A DNA stretch of 64,000 nt. Origin: Lysobacter prati. GTDB taxonomy: Bacteria > Pseudomonadota > Gammaproteobacteria > Xanthomonadales > Xanthomonadaceae. The stretch lies in assembly GCF_009765215.1 (NCBI RefSeq), contig NZ_VLNV01000003.1, forward strand, positions 248,001 to 312,000. Reading direction: 5' to 3'. The position numbers and the translations under genes were made by a program. The notes under the pieces were generated by a model. It worked only from the letters and a program-made list of their open reading frames with translations, did not search any database and was not told the origin of the DNA. How positions within the stretch are numbered: the stretch's first letter is position 1; each line of letters opens with the position of its first letter. This document shows positions 58,516 through 64,000 of the stretch, piece by piece.

Positions 58516-59652
58516 TCAGGCTTGGCCGTTGATCCAGCTGCCCTGCACCTGCAGCTTGTGGTCGAGCAGGACCAGGTCGGCGCGGAAGCCCGGGGCGATC
58601 CGGCCCAGTTCGCCACCCAGGCCAAGGAACTCGGCCGGGTAGGTCGAGGCCATGCGGCAGGCTTCGGCCAGCGACAGGCCGAGCCGCTGCACGGTGTTGC
58701 GAACCGCGCCGGCCATGTCCAGCGCCGAGCCGGCGAGGGTGCCGTCGGCGGTCGTGCATTGGCCGTCGCGGCAGGTCATGGTCACGCCGTAGAGCTCGAA
58801 GTCCTCGCGCGCGCCGCCCACCGGCGGCATCGCGTCGGTGACCAGCATCATCTTGCCGGGCGGGCGCGCGGCGATCGCCACGCGCAGGCTGGCGTCATGG
58901 ACGTGGTAACCGTCGACGATCAGGCCACACCAGGCGTCCGGATTCTCCAGTGCGGCGCCGACACCGCCGGGCTCGCGACTGTTCATCGGCGTCATCGCGT
59001 TGAACAGGTGGGTGACGCCGCGGACGCCGGCGGCAAAACCATCTCGCAGTTGTTCGTAGGTGGCCGCGGTATGGCCGGCGCAGACGATCACGCCCCGCGC
59101 CGCGAGCTCGCGCAATGTGTCAGCGGAGAAGCGCTCCGGCGCCAGCGTCAGCATCGTGCGGCCATTGCCGAGCGATGCGACCAGGTCGAGTTCGTCCTGG
59201 GCCGGGGTGTGGAACTTGGACGGGTCGTGCACGCCCTTGCGAGCGGCATTTAGGTACGGGCCTTCCAGGTGGATGCCGAGGATGCCCGGCACGCCCTGCG
59301 CGATTGCCTCACGGGTGGCGGCGATGGCGCGCGCCATCACCTCGGTGTCGTCGCTGATCAGCGTCGGCATCATGCCGGTGGTGCCGAACTTGCGGTGCGC
59401 CGCGGCAATCGTGCGCAAGCCCTCCACCGTCGGCTCGTCGTTGAACAGCACGTCGCCGCCGCCGTTGACCTGGGTGTCGATGAAACCGGGCACCAGGTAT
59501 CCGCCGGCGAGGTCGACGACCGTTGCACCCTTGGGCGCCTGGCCCGGAAGCACGGCGACGATGTGGCCGTCTTCCACCAGCACGCAGACGTCGGACTCGA
59601 AACCGTGGTCGGTGAGGATGTGGCCGTTGTGGAAGGCAGTGGTGGTGGTCAT
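58516..59652 (-). CDS. nagA: N-acetylglucosamine-6-phosphate deacetylase
   Basis: NagA (378 aa) removes the acetyl group of GlcNAc-6-phosphate to give glucosamine-6-phosphate. Motifs are PGFIDTQVNGGGDVLFND (Q-x-N form of the metal motif, as in E. coli NagA), GIHLEGPYLNAARKGVHDP, VCAGHTAATYEQL, GVTHLFNAMTPMNSREPG, DGYHVHDASLRVA and VTDAMPPVG, with the catalytic Asp. The start at 59652 gives MTTTTAFHNGHILTDHGF. It overlaps no gene and lies four bases after the nagB-II stop in the same operon. Confidence 0.95.
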   Translation of the reverse strand: MTTTTAFHNGHILTDHGFESDVCVLVEDGHIVAVLPGQAPKGATVVDLAGGYLVPGFIDTQVNGGGDVLFNDEPTVEGLRTIAAAHRKFGTTGMMPTLISDDTEVMARAIAATREAIAQGVPGILGIHLEGPYLNAARKGVHDPSKFHTPAQDELDLVASLGNGRTMLTLAPERFSADTLRELAARGVIVCAGHTAATYEQLRDGFAAGVRGVTHLFNAMTPMNSREPGGVGAALENPDAWCGLIVDGYHVHDASLRVAIAARPPGKMMLVTDAMPPVGGAREDFELYGVTMTCRDGQCTTADGTLAGSALDMAGAVRNTVQRLGLSLAEACRMASTYPAEFLGLGGELGRIAPGFRADLVLLDHKLQVQGSWINGQA

Positions 59653-59656
59653 CGCG

Positions 59657-60691
59657 TCACACCGTCTCGGTGACCTTGTTGAGGTGCGGCGGCACGTCGG
59701 GGTTGTGCCCGCGCGCCACGGCCAGTGCATTGACCGCCTTGTAGAAGCTCTGCACCGCCAGCAACGGCGTGCAGGCCGGGTGCGGCGAGGCCGGCATCGG
59801 CAGGGCGTCGTCGCGATGCTCGCCCGGACGCGCCAGCCAGACCGGCGCGCCGCGCTTGTGGAACTCTTCCACCACCGCCACGGTGCCGGCGCCGGTGTCG
59901 TCGTCCTGGGCAAACGCCAGCACCGGGAAGCCGGGGCCGACGATGGCCATCGGCCCGTGCTTGACCTCGGCCGAGGAGAACGCTTCGGCATGCAGGCCGC
60001 AGGTTTCCTTGAACTTCAGCGCCGCTTCCTGGGCCGCGCCGAGGCCGAGGCCGCGACCGACCACGAACAGGTTGTGCGCATCCTTCAGGCCTTCGACCAG
60101 CGTCGACCAGTCCTGCGCCCAGGCGGCGCGTAGTGCGGCGGGCAGTTCGTCGGTGGCCTTGAGCAGGGCGGCATCGCCGCTCCAGCGCGCGGTCAGCTGC
60201 AGCAGCGCGGCCAGCGAACACAGGTAGCTCTTGGTCGCCGCCACGCTGTTCTCGGGGCCGGCGCGCAGCGGGATCACGGTGTCGGCGATCTTCGCCAGCG
60301 GCGAATCCTCGACGTTGACCAGGGCGACGACGAGCGCGCCGGCGGACTTGGCGATCTCGGCATTGCGGACCAGGTCCGGGCTCTTGCCCGACTGCGAGAT
60401 CGCCACGAACAGCGCGCCCTGCATGTGCGGCTGCACGGCGTAGACCGAGCCGACCGACGGCGAGGCGGAAGCGGTGATCAGGCCAAGCGTGGTCTCGAAC
60501 AGGTACTTGCCGTAGGTCGCCGCATGGTCGGAGCTGCCGCGCGCGCAAGTGACGATGAAGGCCGGTGGATCCTTGCGCAGTCGGGCGACAAGTGCGTCGA
60601 TGATGTCGGCATTGGCGGCGAACTGGCCGGCAACTACGTCGGCCGTCTGCTGCGCCTCGGCGTACATCTTGGTCGCGGTGGGGGCGATCAT
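59657..60691 (-). CDS. nagB-II: Glucosamine-6-phosphate deaminase, NagB-II (SIS domain)
   Basis: This 344-aa SIS-domain protein converts glucosamine-6-phosphate to fructose-6-phosphate and ammonia. It resembles the isomerase half of GlmS. Its two SIS domains show ARGSSDHAATYGKYLFETT, VAISQSGKSPDLVRNAEIAK, SVAATKSYLCSLAALL, FVVGRGLGLGAAQEAALKFK and EVKHGPMAIVGPG. There is no glutaminase domain, so NagB-II fits. The start at 60691 matches the family. A hairpin lies in the 82-base gap after nagQ, and nagA follows. Confidence 0.93.
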   Translation of the reverse strand: MIAPTATKMYAEAQQTADVVAGQFAANADIIDALVARLRKDPPAFIVTCARGSSDHAATYGKYLFETTLGLITASASPSVGSVYAVQPHMQGALFVAISQSGKSPDLVRNAEIAKSAGALVVALVNVEDSPLAKIADTVIPLRAGPENSVAATKSYLCSLAALLQLTARWSGDAALLKATDELPAALRAAWAQDWSTLVEGLKDAHNLFVVGRGLGLGAAQEAALKFKETCGLHAEAFSSAEVKHGPMAIVGPGFPVLAFAQDDDTGAGTVAVVEEFHKRGAPVWLARPGEHRDDALPMPASPHPACTPLLAVQSFYKAVNALAVARGHNPDVPPHLNKVTETV

Positions 60692-60773
60692 GGGGTGGTC
60701 CTGGAATAGAAGAAACCCGCCACCGCTTTCGCGGAAACGACGGGTGGAGAGAAAAGGGACTGGCCGCCAGCGC

Positions 60774-61517
60774 TCATTCGCTCTGCAGCTCGGCAACGAA
60801 ATCGTAAGCATCGCCGCGGTAGAACGAACGCGTGTATTCGACGACGCGGCCGTCGTCGAGGAAGGTGCGGCGCTCGATGAAAAGGCCCGGACTGCCCTCG
60901 GCGAGGTTCATCAGCCGCGCCTGCTCGGCGTCGAAAGCGATCGCGCGCAGACGCTGGAGCGCGCGGGTCGGGCGCAGGCCGAGCTTGGTGAAGGCCTCGT
61001 ACAGCGAGTTCTCGACCAGGCCCGGATCGGCCAGCACCGACTGCGGAACGACGGTGCGCTCCAGTGCCAGCACGATGTCGTCGGCGATGCGCAGGCGGTA
61101 ATAGCGGACCACCTGGGCGCCGGGCGAGAGGTTCAGTGCCATCGCCTCGTCGGGCGTGACTTCGCCGACGCTGCGCTCGAGGAAGCGTGAAGTCGGGTCC
61201 AGGCCGCGCGCGCGCAGGTCGTCGGTGAAGCTGGTGAGCTTGGAGAAGGATTTGACGATGCGCTCGGCGACGAAGGTGCCGGCGCCCTGGCGCTGCATCA
61301 GCAGGCCATCGCCGACCAGGCCGGCAATGGCCTTGCGCACGGTGACCCGCGACAGGTCGAGCAGCTTGCTCAGTTCGCGTTCGCTGGGCAGGGCCTGGCC
61401 GGCGGTCAGTTCGCCGTTCTCGATGGCGTGCTGAAGGGTCCGGCGCAGGTGCTGGTAGGCCGGCGCGCGTCGCGCATCGGCCTGGCGGCTGAACTCGTTG
61501 ACCAGATAGTCCTGCAT
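60774..61517 (-). CDS. nagQ: GntR/HutC-family regulator NagQ
   Basis: This 247-aa regulator of the HutC group controls the N-acetylglucosamine genes. The N-terminal winged helix has LTAGQALPSERELSKLLDLS and VTVRKAIAGLVGDGLLMQRQ. The effector-binding UTRA domain follows (RYYRLRIADDIVLALERTVV), ending with SFYRGDAYDFVAELQSE. The binding pocket would accept GlcN6P or GlcNAc6P. The start MQDYLVNEFSRQADARRAPA at 61517 is upheld by a family match. It is the first gene of the nag operon and divergent from zwf. Confidence 0.93.
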   Translation of the reverse strand: MQDYLVNEFSRQADARRAPAYQHLRRTLQHAIENGELTAGQALPSERELSKLLDLSRVTVRKAIAGLVGDGLLMQRQGAGTFVAERIVKSFSKLTSFTDDLRARGLDPTSRFLERSVGEVTPDEAMALNLSPGAQVVRYYRLRIADDIVLALERTVVPQSVLADPGLVENSLYEAFTKLGLRPTRALQRLRAIAFDAEQARLMNLAEGSPGLFIERRTFLDDGRVVEYTRSFYRGDAYDFVAELQSE

Positions 61518-61526
61518 GGACAAAAG

Positions 61527-61635
61527 ATACCAGTGAGATACCAATGACGGCAACCCGCCCCCGAATACGTATTCAGGACTCGACTAAAGTCGGGGGTTTG
61601 CGGACCTGGTATTTGACTGGTATCGTCACTGGTAT
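61527..61635. promoter_or_regulatory. Candidate NagQ operator array between nagQ and zwf
   Basis: Two ATACCA half-sites (61527-61532, 61538-61543; 11 bases apart) lie on the nagQ side. Three TGGTAT half-sites (61607-61612, 61618-61623, 61630-61635; 11 and 12 bases apart) lie on the zwf side. The spacing is one helical turn. TGGTNT is the half-site core of NagR/DasR-type operators. A perfect palindrome GAATACGTATTC (61563-61574) sits between them. Control of both directions by NagQ is likely but unproven. Confidence 0.7.
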
Positions 61636-61689
61636 GGTTCTGGTCTGGTTCTTGGTTTCAACCCCCACCCCCTCCGCGCGGAGCGTCCC

Positions 61690-63165
61690 GTGAGCCCCTC
61701 CATCGCGCCGATGGCGCCATTCGATCTGATCATCTTCGGCGGCACGGGCGACCTCGCCCTGCGCAAGCTGCTGCCGGCCCTGTTCCATCGTTACGTCGAC
61801 GGCCAGATCGTCGCCGGCACCCGGATCTTCGGTCTCGCCCGCGACACCCTCGGCGACGAGGCCTACCGCGACCGCGTCCGCGAGGCGTTGCAGAAGACCC
61901 TCGCCGACGACCCGCGTTCGCCGGCGGCACTGGAACCGTTCCTGGAGATGCTCGGCTATCGCAGCATCGACCTCAGCGCGGACACCGGCTGGGCGGATCT
62001 TGCGAGCGAGCTGTCCGATGAGTCGCGGGTCCGCGTGTTCTACCTCGCCGTCGGCCCGGACCTGTTCGGCAGCGTCGGCGCCCGCCTGCAGGCGCATGGC
62101 CTGACCGGCGCCAACACCCGCGTGGTGGTGGAAAAGCCGATCGGCCACGACCGCGCCAGCGCCGTCGCCATCAACGACGCGCTCGGCAAGGTCTTCGACG
62201 AATCGCAGATCTATCGAATCGACCATTACCTCGGCAAGGAAACGGTGCAGAACCTTATCGCGCTGCGATTCGGCAATGCCCTGTTCGAGCCGCTGTGGAA
62301 GGCCGAGCACATCGACCACGTGCAGATCACCGTGGCCGAGACCGTCGGCCTGGAGCGCCGCGCCAGCTACTACGACAAGTCCGGCGCGCTGCGCGACATG
62401 GTCCAGAACCACATCCTGCAGTTGCTGTGCCTGGTGGCGATGGAACCGCCGTCGTCGCTGGCCGCCGATGCGATCCGCGACGAGAAGTTGAAGGTGCTGC
62501 GCTCGCTGAGCCCGATCGAGAACGGCGCCACCTCGCAACTGACGGTGCGCGGCCAGTACCGTGCCGGCGCCGTCGAAGGTCGCCCGGTTCCCGGTTACCT
62601 CGAAGAGTTGGGCCGCAACGATTCGCGCACTGAAACCTTCGTCGCGCTCAAGGCCGAAGTACGCAACTGGCGCTGGGCCGGCGTGCCGTTCTACCTGCGT
62701 ACCGGCAAGCGCCTGGCCGACCGCATGTCGGAGATCGTGGTCACCTTCCGCCAGGTGCCGCATTCGATCTTCGGCGAGCTGGCCGAACCGATCTACCCGA
62801 ACCAGCTGGTCATCCGCCTGCAGCCCGACGAGGGCGTGAAGCTTTGGCTGATGAACAAGGTGCCCGGCCCGGGCGGCCTGCGCCTGCGTCGCGTGCCGAT
62901 GGACCTGAGCTTCGCCGAGACCTTCGGCGGCCGCCAGCCGGAAGCGTACGAACGCCTGCTGATGGACGTGGTGCGCGGCAATCCGATGCTGTTCATGCGT
63001 CGCGACGAAGTCGAAGCGGCATGGGCCTGGATCGATCCGATTCGCGCCGCGTGGGAAGCCAGTGCCGAAGCGCCCAAGGCCTACACCGCCGGCAGCTGGG
63101 GCCCGAGTGCCGCGGTCGCGCTGATCGAACGCGATGGAAGGACCTGGCATGAAGACGCTGTCTGA
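61690..63165 (+). CDS. zwf: Glucose-6-phosphate 1-dehydrogenase
   Basis: Zwf (491 aa) oxidises glucose-6-phosphate with NADP+ to 6-phosphogluconolactone, the entry to the pentose-phosphate and Entner-Doudoroff pathways. The NADP motif is IIFGGTGDLALRKLLPALFH, and the catalytic and substrate motif is RIDHYLGKETVQNLIALRFG. The rest of the fold follows to the C-terminus. The start is the GTG at 61690 (preceded by GGAGCGTCCC), and an ATG at 61711 is an alternative. pgl overlaps its stop by 17 bases. Confidence 0.96.
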   Translation: MSPSIAPMAPFDLIIFGGTGDLALRKLLPALFHRYVDGQIVAGTRIFGLARDTLGDEAYRDRVREALQKTLADDPRSPAALEPFLEMLGYRSIDLSADTGWADLASELSDESRVRVFYLAVGPDLFGSVGARLQAHGLTGANTRVVVEKPIGHDRASAVAINDALGKVFDESQIYRIDHYLGKETVQNLIALRFGNALFEPLWKAEHIDHVQITVAETVGLERRASYYDKSGALRDMVQNHILQLLCLVAMEPPSSLAADAIRDEKLKVLRSLSPIENGATSQLTVRGQYRAGAVEGRPVPGYLEELGRNDSRTETFVALKAEVRNWRWAGVPFYLRTGKRLADRMSEIVVTFRQVPHSIFGELAEPIYPNQLVIRLQPDEGVKLWLMNKVPGPGGLRLRRVPMDLSFAETFGGRQPEAYERLLMDVVRGNPMLFMRRDEVEAAWAWIDPIRAAWEASAEAPKAYTAGSWGPSAAVALIERDGRTWHEDAV

Positions 63166-63943
63166 CTCTCTGCAAGCCGCGCTGCCAGCGGGCGCGCGGG
63201 CCCAACGACTCCATGCGGAGCGATTCACCGTGCTGACCCCGGATCCCCTGCCATTGCGCGAACACCTCTTCGATGACCGCGCCAACCTCGCCGTGGCGCT
63301 GGCCAAGGCGGTCGCTGCCGACCTGCGCGGCGCCATCGCCCGACGCGGCTATGCACGACTGGCGGTATCGGGCGGCACCACGCCGCGCGCCTTCCTGACC
63401 GAGCTGTCGAAGCAGACGCTGGACTGGGCGCACGTCACCGTGGTGCCGGTCGACGATCGCTGGGTCGCACCCGACCATCCGCGCTCCAACGAGCGCCTGC
63501 TGCGCGAGACGCTGTTCCAGGGCGCCGCCGCGCAGGCGCAGCTGCTGCCGTTGCGACGTCCGACCGCGACACCGGAAAGCGCGTTGCTGCCGGTGCTGAC
63601 GCAGGTCGCCAACGAGGCACTGCCGCTCGACGTGGTGGTGCTGGGCATGGGCGAAGACGGCCACGTCGCTTCGCTGTTCCCGGATCTCGAGCGACGCGAC
63701 ATCGGCCTGCAGCCCAGTGGCCGCGCGCCGGTGCTGGCGGTTCGCAGCGCTTCGGCGCCGGAGCCGCGGATCACGCTGACGCTGAGCGCGATCTTCACAG
63801 CGCCGTCGTTGTACCTCCACATCGAGGGCGCGAAGAAGCGCGGCGTGCTTGATGACGCCGCACACGATCCGCGTTCGAAGCTGCCGATCCGTTCAGTGCT
63901 GTCCGGCGCGCCGGTAGTGCCGATGTTGTTCTGGAGTCCTTGA
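63149..63943 (+). CDS. pgl: 6-phosphogluconolactonase
   Basis: Pgl (264 aa) hydrolyses 6-phosphogluconolactone made by Zwf. The family motif LAVSGGTTPRAFLTEL is followed by VTVVPVDDRWVAPDHPRSNE, VVVLGMGEDGHVASLFPD and RITLTLSAIF. The start [18 protein letters not shown] at 63149 overlaps zwf by 17 bases, so translation is coupled. The overlap and order support a zwf-pgl unit. Confidence 0.95.
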   Translation: MKTLSDSLQAALPAGARAQRLHAERFTVLTPDPLPLREHLFDDRANLAVALAKAVAADLRGAIARRGYARLAVSGGTTPRAFLTELSKQTLDWAHVTVVPVDDRWVAPDHPRSNERLLRETLFQGAAAQAQLLPLRRPTATPESALLPVLTQVANEALPLDVVVLGMGEDGHVASLFPDLERRDIGLQPSGRAPVLAVRSASAPEPRITLTLSAIFTAPSLYLHIEGAKKRGVLDDAAHDPRSKLPIRSVLSGAPVVPMLFWSP

Positions 63944-63971
63944 AAGGACTGACCACCGGGAATCGAAGTTC

Positions 63972-64000
63972 ATGTCTGCCCTGCACCCCGTAGTCGCGCA
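63972..64000 (+). CDS. Start of next gene (cut by the window end; possibly edd)
   Basis: An ATG at 63972 opens MSALHPVVA, and the window ends after nine codons. It lies 28 bases after pgl on the same strand. The HPVV start resembles phosphogluconate dehydratase (Edd), which would fit the Zwf-Pgl route, but nine codons cannot settle this. Confidence 0.35.

Noticed and set aside
61560-61689. HexR operator upstream of zwf
   Set aside because: I looked for the TGTARTNNNNACTACA-type dyad known for zwf in other gammaproteobacteria and found none. The TGGTAT half-sites are the only clear pattern.

Overview
The window is about 68% GC and packed with genes. It shows the chromosomal replication-origin region of a gammaproteobacterium of the Xanthomonadaceae/Lysobacteraceae type (Lysobacter, Luteimonas or a close relative). 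The main evidence is the gene order mnmE-yidC-rnpA-rpmH / dnaA / dnaN / recF / gyrB, with the dnaA-dnaN gap as the likely oriC, as established for Xanthomonas campestris. A tonB-exbB-exbD cluster, the protein sequences and the abundant REP-type palindromes agree. Genes left of dnaA all run leftward, while rpmH through the TonB-like gene at 18.4 kb run rightward, as expected on either side of an origin. Further right the strands are mixed.

Layout. 0-4.4 kb: tonB-exbB-exbD (exbD cut by the window edge), a TPR protein and an M48 lipoprotein protease. 4.4-12 kb: gyrB, recF, dnaN, oriC, dnaA, with three parS-like sites in and beside recF. 11.9-18.4 kb: rpmH, rnpA, yidC, mnmE, a UbiM-like quinone hydroxylase behind an FNR/Anr-like site, and a TonB-domain lipoprotein. 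18.8-26.2 kb: an exported hydrolase coupled to a NatAB-type exporter, ferredoxin-NADP reductase, a YadGH-type ABC exporter and a ketopantoate reductase. 26.2-35.4 kb: a CadC-like TPR regulator, tatD, hrpB, a sulfotransferase-like protein, a PKHD hydroxylase and a REC-histidine kinase. 35.8-42.2 kb: two EamA-type permeases, rluE, an exported methyltransferase, a LysR regulator, two small unknown genes and a DUF4344 metallopeptidase. 42.4-48.7 kb: monomeric isocitrate dehydrogenase, two SEC-C proteins (YecA-like, YchJ), a lipoprotein, a LysM protein, queF and a glutathione S-transferase. 49-58.3 kb: two tandem exported M20 amidohydrolases, a YjbR protein, a bufferin operon (bufA-bufB-bufC) and a fused indolepyruvate ferredoxin oxidoreductase. 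58.5-64 kb: the N-acetylglucosamine operon nagQ-nagB-II-nagA, divergent from zwf-pgl and the first codons of another gene.

Working together. The origin region joins initiation (dnaA, oriC), the clamp, recombination repair, gyrase and probable ParB-loading sites. The right end joins amino-sugar breakdown to the entry of the pentose-phosphate/Entner-Doudoroff routes through a shared intergenic region with five regularly spaced TGGTAT/ATACCA half-sites.

The least ordinary features are: (1) a composite, strongly folded repeat present three times, whose stems show compensatory differences between copies; (2) a bufferin precursor with two nearly identical six-cysteine modules from a 186-bp tandem duplication; (3) three parS-like sites within 1.2 kb of recF; (4) an array of inverted repeats upstream of dnaA; (5) a LysR-type dyad facing an unknown 72-codon gene. 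No tRNA, rRNA, CRISPR array, transposase gene or prophage was seen.
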